Shown piece after piece: positions 25,182 through 34,314 of a DNA stretch of 64,000 nt. Every line of letters begins with the position of its first letter. Position 1 is the first letter of the stretch. Both the position numbers and the translations under genes were made by a program. A model generated the notes under the pieces. The model did no database searches. It saw only the letters and a program-made list of their open reading frames with translations, and had not been told where the DNA came from. Source of the stretch: Actinomyces sp. oral taxon 414 (lineage in GTDB: Bacteria > Actinomycetota > Actinomycetes > Actinomycetales > Actinomycetaceae); NCBI RefSeq assembly GCF_001278845.1, contig NZ_CP012590.1, forward strand, positions 868,001 through 932,000. Reading direction: 5' to 3'.

Positions 25182-27056
25182 GTGCTTCAGACTCTGTCCA
25201 CCGCCTTCATCCGCACCCTGCGCGAGGACCCGGCCGACGCCGAGGTCGCCGGCCACAGGCTCCTCGTGCGCGCCTGCTACATCCGGCGTACGGCCCCGGG
25301 CGTCTACACCTGGCTGCCGCTGGGCCTGCGCGTGCTGCGCAAGATCGAGGCCGTCGTGCGCGAGGAGATGAACCGCATGGGCGGCCAGGAGGTCCACTTC
25401 CCGGCCCTGCTGCCCGCCGACCCCTACAAGGCCACCGGCCGTTGGCAGGAGTACGGGCCCACCCTGTTCACGCTGGCCGACCGCAGGGGCAACGACTACC
25501 TCCTCGCCCCCACGCATGAGGAGGTGTTCACCCTGCTGGCCAAGGACATGTGCTCCTCGTACAAGGACCTGCCGCTGACCCTCTATCAGATCCAGACCAA
25601 GTACCGCGACGAGGCGCGCCCCCGCGCCGGCCTCATCCGCGGGCGCGAGTTCATTATGAAGGACTCCTACTCCTTCGACGTGGACGAGACGGGCCTGGAC
25701 GCCTCCTACCGGGCGCACCGCCGCGCCTACGAGCGCATCTTCACCCGCCTGGGCCTGGAGTACGTCGTCGTCAATGCCATGGCCGGGGCCATGGGCGGGT
25801 CCCATTCCGAGGAGTTCCTCCACCCCTCGCCCATTGGCGAGGACACCTTCGTGCGCTCACCCGGCGGTTACGCCGCCAACGCCGAGGCCGTGACCACCCC
25901 GGCGCCCGAGAGTCTCGACGCGAGCGCCGAGCCCGCCGCCCGCGTGGTGGACACCCCCGACTGCCCGACCATCGACACCCTCGTTGAACTGTGCAACACC
26001 GCCCATCCCCGCGCCGACGGCCGGGCGTGGACGGCCGCCGACACCCTCAAGAACGTCGTCGTCGCCCTCACCCATCCCGACGGCGGGCGCGAGCTGCTCG
26101 TCATCGGCGTGCCCGGCGACCGCGAGGTGGACATGAAGCGCCTGGGGGCCGCCGTCGCCCCCGCCGAGGTCGAGATGGCCACCGACGAGGACTTCGCGGC
26201 CCACCCCGAGCTCGTGCGCGGCTATATCGGCCCCGCCGCCGTCGGCCCCAACTCGCCGGCGCGGCGCGTCGAGGTCGGCGAGGACGGGCGCGAGGTCCTC
26301 ACCGGCTCCGTGCGCTACCTGCTCGACCCGCGCGTGGTGGACGGCTCCAGCTGGGTCACCGGCGCCGACGAGGAGCGGCGCCACGTCCTGCACCTGGTCA
26401 AGGGGCGCGACTTCACCGCCGACGGCACCATTGAGGCCGCCGAGGTCCGCGACGGCGACCCCGCCCCGGACGGCTCGGGCGCCTTGAGCCTGGCCCGCGG
26501 TATCGAGATCGGCCACATCTTCGCCCTGGGGCGCAAGTACGCCCAGTCCCTGGGGCTGACGGTCCTGGATGAGAACGGCCGGGCCCGCGTGGTGACCATG
26601 GGCTCCTACGGTATTGGCGTCTCCCGGGTCATGGCGGCGCTGGCGGAGGCCAATCACGACTCGCGCGGCCTGATCTGGCCCATCCAGGTCGCCCCCTACC
26701 ACGTGCAGGTCCTGGCCACCGGCAAGGACGACGCCGTGTTCTCCACCGCCGCCGCCCTGGCGGGGGAGCTGGACGCCGCCGGCTTCGAGGTCCTCTACGA
26801 CGACCGCCGCAGAGTCTCCGCCGGGGTCAAGTTCGCCGACTCCGAGCTGCTGGGCGTGCCCTTCACGGTCGTCGTCGGCCGCGACCTGGCCAGGGAGGGC
26901 ACGGTCGAGATCCGCGACCGGCGCAGCGGCGGGAGGCGGTCGGTGCCGGCGGGCGACGCCGCCGCCGAGGTGGGCGCCGAGCTGCGCGCGGCGCTGGCGC
27001 GGGTGCCCGACGGCGCTGGCCGCCTGGACTCGGAGCCCGCGTCCGGGCGGGGCTGA
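25182..27056 (+). CDS. proS: Prolyl-tRNA synthetase, bacterial type with editing domain
   Basis: The 624-residue class II synthetase shows motif 1 near [16 protein letters not shown], motif 2 [22 protein letters not shown], and motif 3 [15 protein letters not shown]. The INS editing domain lies between motifs 2 and 3 (about residues 225-410), followed by the anticodon-binding domain ([13 protein letters not shown] to [15 protein letters not shown]). It charges tRNA-Pro and clears mischarged alanine. Length and domain order are normal. A repeat-rich 1.2-kb gap follows. Confidence 0.97.
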   Translation: MLQTLSTAFIRTLREDPADAEVAGHRLLVRACYIRRTAPGVYTWLPLGLRVLRKIEAVVREEMNRMGGQEVHFPALLPADPYKATGRWQEYGPTLFTLADRRGNDYLLAPTHEEVFTLLAKDMCSSYKDLPLTLYQIQTKYRDEARPRAGLIRGREFIMKDSYSFDVDETGLDASYRAHRRAYERIFTRLGLEYVVVNAMAGAMGGSHSEEFLHPSPIGEDTFVRSPGGYAANAEAVTTPAPESLDASAEPAARVVDTPDCPTIDTLVELCNTAHPRADGRAWTAADTLKNVVVALTHPDGGRELLVIGVPGDREVDMKRLGAAVAPAEVEMATDEDFAAHPELVRGYIGPAAVGPNSPARRVEVGEDGREVLTGSVRYLLDPRVVDGSSWVTGADEERRHVLHLVKGRDFTADGTIEAAEVRDGDPAPDGSGALSLARGIEIGHIFALGRKYAQSLGLTVLDENGRARVVTMGSYGIGVSRVMAALAEANHDSRGLIWPIQVAPYHVQVLATGKDDAVFSTAAALAGELDAAGFEVLYDDRRRVSAGVKFADSELLGVPFTVVVGRDLAREGTVEIRDRRSGGRRSVPAGDAAAEVGAELRAALARVPDGAGRLDSEPASGRG

Positions 27057-27095
27057 GCCAGGGGGCGGGCCCCGACCGACTCCCGGGCGCCGTGG

Positions 27096-27172
27096 CCCGC
27101 GAGCACGTCACTTAACCCGCGAGCACGTACCTCTAGCAGACGTTCTCGCGGGTTAAGTGACGTGCTCGCGGG
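27096..27172. repeat. Fold-back palindrome, 33-bp arms, loop ACCTCTAGCAG
   Basis: Arms 27096-27128 and 27140-27172 pair with one mismatch at the apex (GAGCAC against GTTCTC). The arm contains two tandem units CCCGCGAGCACGT(CACTTAA). The same loop occurs at 38151-38161 and 63820-63830. Confidence 0.9.
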
Positions 27173-27427
27173 TTACCCGGCGATCTCGGCGCTGGTCCCG
27201 CCTCGACAAAACGCTCCGCGGGTGAGCCCCTTGGCGTGGTGGCGGTTCCCGCGGGGATGCCCGGTCGACAGCTCCCGCTGTCGCGGCCCGGGCGCGCCAC
27301 CGGGTCTGCGCGGGATGATCTCGCGCGCCGTCGCCGGGCTCCAGCAGCACCACGCCATCGGGTCCGCTCGGGGATGACCCCCTCTGCGGCGCCCCCGACG
27401 TCGTCGTCCGGGGCGTCGGCGGCGCGG

Positions 27428-27557
27428 AAAAGGTGGCCGGCGCATACTTTTCGGGTGCGCGGCGGCTCCTGCGTTCATGAGAAATGGCGTCATTGCACCA
27501 TTTCGGGACGGGAGGGGTGCGGGACGGAGGGTGAAAGATATGCGCCGGCCACCTTTT
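27428..27557. repeat. 130-bp segment bounded by a perfect 19-bp inverted repeat
   Basis: AAAAGGTGGCCGGCGCATA (27428-27446) is exactly repeated in inverse at 27539-27557. The 92 bp between the arms have no gene. The form is that of a small non-autonomous mobile element, but no transposase with such ends is in the window. Confidence 0.6.
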
Positions 27558-27664
27558 TGAGCCGCTGGGTCATCCGCCACTGGCGCGCGCACCCGCGGCG
27601 GGGAAGCCCCGCGGGAATCGCCGCCACGCTGAGAAACGCACCCAGAACCGTGCCCCGCATCCTT

Positions 27665-27738
27665 CCTCCGCTACGCTCCTTTTCCTTTACTACGCCTCTT
27701 CGCCCTTCACTGTACGAGAAAAAGGAGCGTAGCGGAGG
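27665..27738. repeat. Hairpin-forming inverted repeat, 18-bp arms
   Basis: CCTCCGCTACGCTCCTTT (27665-27682) is exactly complementary to 27721-27738, with a 38-nt loop. The surrounding DNA is more AT-rich than the window average. Confidence 0.6.
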
Positions 27739-27875
27739 GTCAAAGAGCGCAGTGGAGAGAAAAGGGCGTAGCAGACGAGTCGACGCGGCCTCTCGCGGCG
27801 GCCTTCCGCGGGCTCCGGGGCCGCTGAACAGTGCCCCGCGGTGCCACCGCGCCGAGGGACTCGCCCGCGGTGGGG

Positions 27876-28031
27876 CGGGTGGGGCTCCTGGGACGGTCTG
27901 AGGCGGGGCTTGTCCAAATCTGCCACAAAGGCGCTCCACGGCGAAGTCGGCCGCGAGAAGAAGCGCGGAATATCAACGATTCTCTTCGTGCACCCCGGCT
28001 CGATCCGGGCCTTTGTGGCAGATTTGGACAA
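27876..28031 (+). repeat. Terminal-inverted-repeat element TIR122, copy 1
   Basis: The core (27910-28031) begins TTGTCCAAATCTGCCACAAAG and ends with its exact complement. The interior holds GCGGAATATCAACGATTCT, shared by all copies. A conserved flank of about 35 bp (GTGGGGCTCCTGGGACGGTC) precedes the left end only, which defines the orientation. Further copies are at 38296, 58253 and 63274. Confidence 0.85.
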
Positions 28032-28219
28032 CCGGGGTCGCCACGGCCCCGGGTGATGTCTCAGGACTTCGGTGACGGTTCTGTATCAGGACATCGGTGA
28101 CGGTTCGGCGGGTCCTGGTGGTGCGGGGCGGGGGAGGTCTTCGGGACCCATGGTATCGACGTCGCCGGCGGGTCCTGGTGGTGCGGGGCGGGGCGCGCCG
28201 CTCGGGGGCCTATGATCGG

Positions 28220-28489
28220 TTGCATGCACCCGGCAGCAGTGTCCTCATCATCGCCCTGGCGGTTCTGGCCCTGGACCGCCTCGGGCTGTGGGCCGAGTCC
28301 CGCGGTTGGATCTACTGGCGCAGGCGCAGGCCCGAGGCGTCGGGCGCCGTGCTGAACCCGCTCGTGGACGTCTTCCAGCCCGGTCACGTCCACGTCGTCG
28401 AGGCGCAACAGGACCGGGATGTGCTCGTGCGCACCGACGCCGCCGGCGCCGGCCGCCCGGACCCGGAGTCCGCGTCCGGGCGGGACTGA
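28220..28489 (+). CDS. DUF6191-like small membrane protein
   Basis: The likely product of about 89 residues has one N-terminal membrane helix (SSVLIIALAVLALDRLGLW). The charged segment AESRGWIYWRRRRPEASGAVLNPLVDVFQPGHVHVVEAQQDRDVL follows in the pieces GWIYWRRRRP and PGHVHVVE, typical of DUF6191 proteins. The start is uncertain: TTG 28220 is the best in-frame choice and lies close behind a TATGAT -10 candidate (28211-28216). Function unknown. It directly precedes the large helicase gene, possibly as a unit. Confidence 0.55.
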   Translation: MHAPGSSVLIIALAVLALDRLGLWAESRGWIYWRRRRPEASGAVLNPLVDVFQPGHVHVVEAQQDRDVLVRTDAAGAGRPDPESASGRD

Positions 28490-28507
28490 GGGGCCGGGCG
28501 GAACCCG

Positions 28508-31498
28508 ATGGCGGGCGGGTCGGACGGCCGTGCGGGGCCGGACCCGCCGCGCCCGCTGGCGGCCTGGCGGCTGACGGAGCCCCTGCGCGCCTACCAGGAG
28601 GACCTTCTGGCCGCCGTTGACCCCGCCGACGGCGCCACCCTCCACATTGTCGCCCCGCCGGGGGCCGGCAAGACCCTCCTGGGTCTGGCCCTGGCCGCCG
28701 CCAACGGGCGCCGCGCCCTGGTCCTGGCCCCGACGACGATTGTGCGCGCCCAGTGGGCCGAGCAGGCCCGGCGCTTCTTCCGCGTCCCCGCCGGAGCTCC
28801 GCCCGACGCCTCATCCGACGCCCCCGCCAGCGCCCCGCCCGTCGCCGACGCCCCGCCGGTCCCGGGACGGAGCGCCGCCCATCTCACGGCCCTGACCTAC
28901 CAGTCGCTCGCCGTCGTCGACGACTCGGGCCCCTGGCAGGAGGCGGCCCGGCGACGCTGGATCGACGAGCTCGCCCGCGACGGGCGCAACCCCGCCCGGG
29001 CGTGCGCCTGGCTCGACGAACTCGCCGCCTCCAACCGGAGCGCCTACACCCGGGGCATCCGCTCGCGGGCCGCCGCCGTGCGCGCCGGCGTCGACGAGCT
29101 CGACGACGCGGCCGTCGCCGCCCTCCTGTCGCCGTCGGCCAGGGAGCGCCTGGACGCCCTCGTCGACGCCGGCGTCGCCACCATCGTCGTCGACGAGTGC
29201 CACCACCTGCGTGCCCACTGGGCCGTCGTCGTGCGCTACCTGAGCCGGCGGCTGGCCGCGGCGGGGCGCGCGCCGACCCTCATCGGGCTGACCGCCACCG
29301 CCCCGAGCAGCGAGGACCCCTCCTACGCGCGCTACCACGCCCTCCTGGGCGAGGTCGACGCCGAGGTGCCCGTGCCCGCCGTCATCCGCGCCGGGTGCCT
29401 CGCGCCGGCCCGGGAGCTGGCGTGGTTCACCCTCCCCGCCCCGGAGGAGACCGGCTTCCTGGCCACGGCCGGCGCCGAGCTGCGCCATCGCGTCGCCCAG
29501 ATCCTGCTCGCCCCCGACGGCGTGGACTACCTCCTGGGCGTCATCGCCCCCGGGGCGCCCGCCGACGTCCGCGCGGCGGACGATCCGCGGCTCGTGGGCG
29601 CCATCGTCGCCGGCTTCGACGCCGATCCCCGTCTGGCCGCGGCGGCCGCCGCCCTCCTGCGCCGCACCGGCGACTACGTTCCCACGCCGCTGAGCGTCCT
29701 GGCCGTCCCGCTCCTGCCCGCCCTCGACGCCCTCGACGTCGACGAGGAGCTCCACCTCCTGGCCCGCTACGCCCTCGACCGCCTCCTGCCCGACGCCGAC
29801 CGGCGGGGGGAGTGGGACGCAGTGCGCGAGACCCTGCGCGGCTTCGGAATGCACCTGACCGACGCCGGCATTCGCGCCGGGCGCTCCCCGGTGGATGTCA
29901 TCACCGCCGGATCGCGCGCCAAGGACGTGGCCGCCGTCGACATACTGCGCCGCGAGCTGGCCGCCCTGGGGGAGCGGATGCGGGCCGTCGTCGTCACCGA
30001 CGCCGCCGAGCGCTCCGCCGTCCACCGCGCCCTGGACGTCCTGGCCGCCCCCGACCGCACCGGCGCCGCCGGCGGCGCGCTCCGCTGCTACGAGGTGCTC
30101 CTGTCCGACGCCGACCTGCGCGCCCTGAACCCGGTCCTGCTCACCGGCCGCGAGGTGCGCGTGCCCCACGGCCAGGACGGGCTCCTGGCGGAGCTGCGCG
30201 AGCGCACCGGGCTGGACCTGCCCGCCCGCGACGACGGCTGGTCGCTGCGCGCGGCTACGGGCGCCGGTCGGGCCGAACTCGTCCTGGCGGTCAGCGGGCT
30301 GGTCGCCGCCGGGCGTGTGCACCTGGTCGTCGGCACCCGGGGACTGCTCGGCGAGGGCTGGGACTGCCCGGCCGTCAACACGCTCGTCGACCTGACCACC
30401 GTCACCACCTCCACGGCCGTCGCGCAGCTGCGCGGGCGCTCCATGAGGCTGGACCCGGCCTGGCCCGGCAAGGTCGCCCACGTCTGGTCGGTCACCTGCC
30501 TCCTGCCCGCCGGCGCGGGACTGCGCTCGAGCACCGACCTGGACCGGCTGCGCCGCAAGGCGGAGAGCACCTGGTCCGTGGCCCCGCGGCCGGGGGAGGA
30601 GGACGGCCCCGCGGACCCGGCGGACGAATCCGAGGCCGGGGACCCGGCGGGTGGGCCCGGGGCCGCGAATCCGGTGGTCGAGACGGGGCTCGTCGCGGTC
30701 CTGGGGCCCGCGCGGCTGCGGACGCTCGAGCGCCTCGCCGCCGGCGCCGCGCCCGCCGACGTCGAGGCGCTCAACGCGGACATCGCCGCCGGGCTCGACG
30801 ACCGGGCGGGGGAACGGTGCCGGTGGCTGGCCGGAGCGGCCGTCGGTCCGGATCGGCGCGGGCGGCACGGCGCGGTCCTGGAGGCGGTCGCCATTACGGG
30901 TGCGGCCGGGCTGCTCCGCCGGGGCTCGCCCGGTGTCTTCTGGTCCGCGGCGGCCCTCGCCGTCCTGGACGTCATGATCGCCACCGGCCGGGTCGACGGC
31001 GGCGCCGCGGACCGGCCGGGGCCCGAGCTGCTCGTCCTGGACGCCGGCGGCGCGGCGGGCGGACCCGGGGCGGAGACGGTCGTCGCCCTGACCGGCGTCG
31101 GCGCGGCGCCCGGCGCCCGCTATGCCGAGGCCCTGTGCACGCTGCTGTCCGTCCCCGTGCGTCGGCCGCGCTTCGTCCTGGAGGTCGCCCCCCTGACCCT
31201 GGCCCGGACCGGTTTCAGCCCGCCGGGGCCGCTGCGCCGGTGGCTGGCCGGCCTGCTCGGCTGCCGCGACTGGGGCCCGGGCGGGCGCAGCCTGTACCTG
31301 GCCGTGCCCCGGGCCCTGGCCTCCTCCCGCGCCGACGTCGAGATCTTCCTGGCCGCCTGGGAGCGGAGGGTCGGACCGTGCCGGCTCCACCTCGTCTCCG
31401 ACGCCGAGGCCGCCGACGCCCTCCTGGCCAGCCGGGGCGGCCGGGGAGTGGGGGGCCGGGTGAGTGCGAGGCGCACACGCCGCTGGGCCGAGCGCTGA
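28508..31498 (+). CDS. Large SF2 DEAD/DEAH-type helicase, 996 residues
   Basis: Walker A is APPGAGKT (residues 49-56), the Walker B box is DECHH (D229-H233), motif III is GLTATAP, and the C-terminal RecA domain ends in GEGWDCPAVNTLVDLT and Q640-LRGRSMR. The helicase core is interrupted by a long helical insert (about residues 300-520). After residue 700 comes a C-terminal region of about 290 residues with LEVAPLTLARTGFSPPGPLRRWLAGLL that was not recognised. The layout suggests a stand-alone DNA or RNA translocase. No nuclease or methylase partner is adjacent. The upstream DUF6191 gene is 18 nt away. Confidence 0.85.
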   Translation: MAGGSDGRAGPDPPRPLAAWRLTEPLRAYQEDLLAAVDPADGATLHIVAPPGAGKTLLGLALAAANGRRALVLAPTTIVRAQWAEQARRFFRVPAGAPPDASSDAPASAPPVADAPPVPGRSAAHLTALTYQSLAVVDDSGPWQEAARRRWIDELARDGRNPARACAWLDELAASNRSAYTRGIRSRAAAVRAGVDELDDAAVAALLSPSARERLDALVDAGVATIVVDECHHLRAHWAVVVRYLSRRLAAAGRAPTLIGLTATAPSSEDPSYARYHALLGEVDAEVPVPAVIRAGCLAPARELAWFTLPAPEETGFLATAGAELRHRVAQILLAPDGVDYLLGVIAPGAPADVRAADDPRLVGAIVAGFDADPRLAAAAAALLRRTGDYVPTPLSVLAVPLLPALDALDVDEELHLLARYALDRLLPDADRRGEWDAVRETLRGFGMHLTDAGIRAGRSPVDVITAGSRAKDVAAVDILRRELAALGERMRAVVVTDAAERSAVHRALDVLAAPDRTGAAGGALRCYEVLLSDADLRALNPVLLTGREVRVPHGQDGLLAELRERTGLDLPARDDGWSLRAATGAGRAELVLAVSGLVAAGRVHLVVGTRGLLGEGWDCPAVNTLVDLTTVTTSTAVAQLRGRSMRLDPAWPGKVAHVWSVTCLLPAGAGLRSSTDLDRLRRKAESTWSVAPRPGEEDGPADPADESEAGDPAGGPGAANPVVETGLVAVLGPARLRTLERLAAGAAPADVEALNADIAAGLDDRAGERCRWLAGAAVGPDRRGRHGAVLEAVAITGAAGLLRRGSPGVFWSAAALAVLDVMIATGRVDGGAADRPGPELLVLDAGGAAGGPGAETVVALTGVGAAPGARYAEALCTLLSVPVRRPRFVLEVAPLTLARTGFSPPGPLRRWLAGLLGCRDWGPGGRSLYLAVPRALASSRADVEIFLAAWERRVGPCRLHLVSDAEAADALLASRGGRGVGGRVSARRTRRWAER

Positions 31499-31577
31499 GG
31501 CGCCGTCGGCCTGCGAGCCGAGGCGCCCGGGCGCGCGGCTGTCGTCCGGGGTTTCGGGCGTGGGCGCAGGCCGGCGG

Positions 31578-32525
31578 TTACAGGCCGGGCAGGGCGTCGT
31601 CGACGGGCGCGCCCCAGGCGCGGGCGCGCACGGCGGCGTCCAGGGCCGCGTCAACGGCGGCGGTCGAGGCCGCCCCGCCCGCGCCGCCGACGCCGGCGAT
31701 CTCCGCGTCCACGACCGCCGTCCACGCCCGGCGGGCCCAGGTCGTGTCCAGACTCGCGTCGGCGTCGGCCTCCGCCGGCGGGGCGTAGGCGGCCAGGCGG
31801 GTGTCCGTCCCGCCCAGCGCCACCGAGGCGTTCACGATCGCCTTGGCGACGGCCGCGTCGGCGACCGCCGAGGCGCGGGCGGCGTCGACGGCGCGGGCGG
31901 CGATCACCTCCATCGCGTAGCGGACGGCGTCGTAGGCGAGCAGCGTCTGGCCGGGCAGGGGCGCGGTCATAGCGGCGGTGTCCCGCCCGGTCGCCGGCAC
32001 GGCGCCCGGGTCGAGCCGGAGGGCCTCCAGGGACCAGGCGACGGCGAGCGAGGCGTAGAGCCTCGCCGCGGCCTCCCCGGTCTCCTCGCCGCAGGCCGTG
32101 CGCGCCTGGTCCGCGCCGTCGGCCAGCGCCGCCACCAGGTCGGCGGCGGTCGCGTCGTCGGCGGCGCCGGCCACGGGGGAGGCGGTCGGGTAGCTCGTGG
32201 GCACCGCCGTCGCCCAGGGCTGCCACACTCCGCCGAGCGCGTCGAGCTGGGTCTGGGCGGCGGTGCCCGCCGTCGTCGCCGACGGGTCGGCCGCGGCCAC
32301 CACCTGCGCGGTGGAGGCGATGAGCGAGGCCCGGCGGGCCAGGGCGTCGCGCCGGGCCTCGGCCGGGGAGGGGGTCGGCAGCGACTGGAGTGCCGAGGCC
32401 GAGTGAGTCAGGCCGCAGGCGCCGGCCCCCGCCACGGCGAGGACCGCGGCGGCGACGTGGGCGCCCGTCACCAGCAGTCGGCGACGCGGCAGTGGGGCGG
32501 GGCGGGGGGCGGGTGAGTGCGTCAC
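31578..32525 (-). CDS. DUF4439 ferritin-like exported protein
   Basis: The GTG start with GGGAGG 8 nt upstream gives 315 residues. PRRRLLVTGAHVAAAVLAVAG is a signal sequence with a twin-arginine character, and GACG could serve as a weak lipobox. The mature protein is Ala-rich and helical, with the DUF4439 region in the C-terminal part (LLAYDAVRYAMEVIAARAVDAA). The gene is divergent from rimP, as Rv2844 is next to rimP-nusA in mycobacteria. Function is unknown. The ferritin-like fold suggests a helical bundle without a confirmed metal site. Confidence 0.8.
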   Translation of the reverse strand: MTHSPAPRPAPLPRRRLLVTGAHVAAAVLAVAGAGACGLTHSASALQSLPTPSPAEARRDALARRASLIASTAQVVAAADPSATTAGTAAQTQLDALGGVWQPWATAVPTSYPTASPVAGAADDATAADLVAALADGADQARTACGEETGEAAARLYASLAVAWSLEALRLDPGAVPATGRDTAAMTAPLPGQTLLAYDAVRYAMEVIAARAVDAARASAVADAAVAKAIVNASVALGGTDTRLAAYAPPAEADADASLDTTWARRAWTAVVDAEIAGVGGAGGAASTAAVDAALDAAVRARAWGAPVDDALPGL

Positions 32526-32624
32526 GCGGTGATCCTCCCACGGACGGGTAGCATGAGGGCGACTGACCACGCCCGATGGCGATCTGAGACGTCGCCGACG
32601 GATACACCGACCCGGGAGGACCCC

Positions 32625-33077
32625 ATGACCGATGCGCTTGCGAGCACGCTCGTCGAGCTCCTCACCCCCGTGGCGGCCGACGCCGGGCTCCTCCTGGAAA
32701 CGGTGGAGGTCGTGCGGGCCGGGCGCCACTCCACCGTCCGCGTCGTCGTGGACCTGCCCGACGGCCGGGGCGACGTCGGCGTGGACGACATCGCCGTGGC
32801 GGCCCGGGCCATCTCGGAGGCGCTGGACCGGGCCGACCCGATCAAGGGCCGCTACACCCTGGAGGTCTCCAGCCCCGGGGCCGAGCGCGAGCTGTCCGCG
32901 CCGCGCCACTTCCGCCGCGCCGTCGGCCGTGACGTCCGTCTGACGACCGGGACCGGCGAGGTCACCGGCACGGTGCTCCGCGCGGACGAGGAGTCGGTCA
33001 CGGTCGACGTCGGCGGTCAGGAGCGCGCCATCGCCTACGCGGATCTGACCGGGGCCCGCGTGCTCGTCCGCCTGTAG
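32625..33077 (+). CDS. rimP: Ribosome maturation factor RimP
   Basis: The ATG preceded by GGGAGGA gives 150 residues. The N-terminal domain has ETVEVVRAGRHSTVRVVVDLP and DVGVDDIAVAARAISEALD. YTLEVSSPGAERELSAPRHFRRAVGRDVRL is the typical RimP junction, and an SH3-like C-terminal domain follows. RimP assists maturation of the 30S subunit. It opens the rimP-nusA-ylxR-infB operon. Confidence 0.95.
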   Translation: MTDALASTLVELLTPVAADAGLLLETVEVVRAGRHSTVRVVVDLPDGRGDVGVDDIAVAARAISEALDRADPIKGRYTLEVSSPGAERELSAPRHFRRAVGRDVRLTTGTGEVTGTVLRADEESVTVDVGGQERAIAYADLTGARVLVRL

Positions 33078-33157
33078 GACGCCATCCACGACACCAGGCC
33101 CCCGGCGCGGCCCCGTCCGCAGGGGTCGTTCCCGAGCAGAGAGGACACCGAGGAACC

Positions 33158-34204
33158 ATGGACATCAACATGCCGGAGCTGCGAGGCGCCGCCGAGGAGC
33201 TGGGCATCGACCTGGACGACCTCCTGCCCGCCATCGAGGCCGCCATCCTCGGCGCCTACGCCAAGGTGCCCGGGGCCATCCGCGGCGCCCGCGTGGAGAT
33301 TGACCGCCGCACCGGTCACATGACGGTCCTGGCGCCGGAGGTCGACGAGGAGGACCGGCCCACCGGCGAGTACTTCGACGACACCCCCGACGACTTCGGG
33401 CGCATTGCCCAGTCCACCGCCCGCTCCGTCATCGTCCAGCGCATCCAGGACCGGCGCGACTTCAAGGTCCTGGGGGCCTTCAAGGACAAGGCCGGCGAGC
33501 TCATCTATGGGACCGTGGAGCAGGGGCGGGACCCGAGCAACGTCTATGTGCGGCTCGACGAGGAGCACGAGGGCGTCATGCCCCCGGACGAGCAGGTCCC
33601 CGGCGAGCGCTACCGCCACGGCGACCGCATCCGCGTCTACGTCACTGAGGTCTTCCGCGGGGCCAAGGGCGCCCAGATCAACCTCTCGCGCACCCACCCC
33701 GGCCTGGTGCGCAAGCTCTTCGAGCGCGAGGTCCCCGAGCTCTCCTCCGGCGACGTCGAGATCGTCGCCATCGCCCGCGAAGCGGGGCACCGCACGAAGA
33801 TGGCGGTGCGTTCGCGCCAGCGCGGCGTCAATGCCAAGGGCGCCTGCATCGGCCCCATGGGGCAGCGCGTGCGGGCCGTCATGGCCGACCTGGGCGGGGA
33901 GAAGATCGACATCGTCGACTACTCCGAGGAGCCGGCGCGCTTCGTCGCCAACGCCCTGTCCCCGGCGCGGGTGTCCTCGGTGCACATCCTTGACGCCGAC
34001 GAGCAGACCGCCCGCGCCGTCGTCCCCGACTTCCAGCTGTCCCTGGCGATCGGCAAGGAGGGTCAGAACGCCCGCCTGGCCGCGCGACTGACCGGGTGGA
34101 AGATCGATATCCACTCCGACGCCGAGTCCGGCGAGGTCGCCCCCGGCCGGGTGTCGCGGGCCGACGACGTGACAGGTCCCTCAGCTCCGGGCGACGAGGC
34201 CTGA
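33158..34204 (+). CDS. nusA: Transcription factor NusA
   Basis: The 348-residue protein has the NusA N-terminal domain (residues 1-125), an S1 domain (about 130-200, with EGVMPPDEQVPGERYRHGDRI), and two KH domains (about 225-340) containing VNAKGACIGPMGQRVRAVM and LSLAIGKEGQNARLAARLTGW. It ends without the extra acidic repeats of proteobacterial NusA, which is normal for actinobacteria. It controls pausing, termination and antitermination. Confidence 0.97.
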   Translation: MDINMPELRGAAEELGIDLDDLLPAIEAAILGAYAKVPGAIRGARVEIDRRTGHMTVLAPEVDEEDRPTGEYFDDTPDDFGRIAQSTARSVIVQRIQDRRDFKVLGAFKDKAGELIYGTVEQGRDPSNVYVRLDEEHEGVMPPDEQVPGERYRHGDRIRVYVTEVFRGAKGAQINLSRTHPGLVRKLFEREVPELSSGDVEIVAIAREAGHRTKMAVRSRQRGVNAKGACIGPMGQRVRAVMADLGGEKIDIVDYSEEPARFVANALSPARVSSVHILDADEQTARAVVPDFQLSLAIGKEGQNARLAARLTGWKIDIHSDAESGEVAPGRVSRADDVTGPSAPGDEA

Positions 34205-34314
34205 GCGCCGGACCGCTAAACTTCTGACGGGTTCCCTGCGGGCGCCCGTCCGCCTGTGCGGCCGACGGGTCCGCCCGGCGGACGATCGGGTGAGCGGAAG
34301 GACGTGTCGAGACG

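Larger units (their letters stand above)
27057..28219. other. Repeat-rich intergenic region without a supported gene
   Basis: No reading frame here has coding character. The stretch holds a 33-bp-arm palindrome (27096-27172), a 19-bp inverted repeat (27428-27446 with 27539-27557), an 18-bp inverted repeat (27665-27682 with 27721-27738), the first terminal-inverted-repeat element (27876-28031), two copies of TCAGGACwTCGGTGACGGTTC just after it, and a 28-bp direct repeat (28106-28133 and 28166-28193). It is the densest non-coding repeat cluster in the window. Confidence 0.7.

Noticed and set aside
27910..28031. Conserved peptide (with KARNINDS and DPGLCxRFG) encoded in several TIR122 copies
   Set aside because: Conservation follows from the DNA repeat itself; start and stop positions differ between copies and no ribosome binding site is kept.
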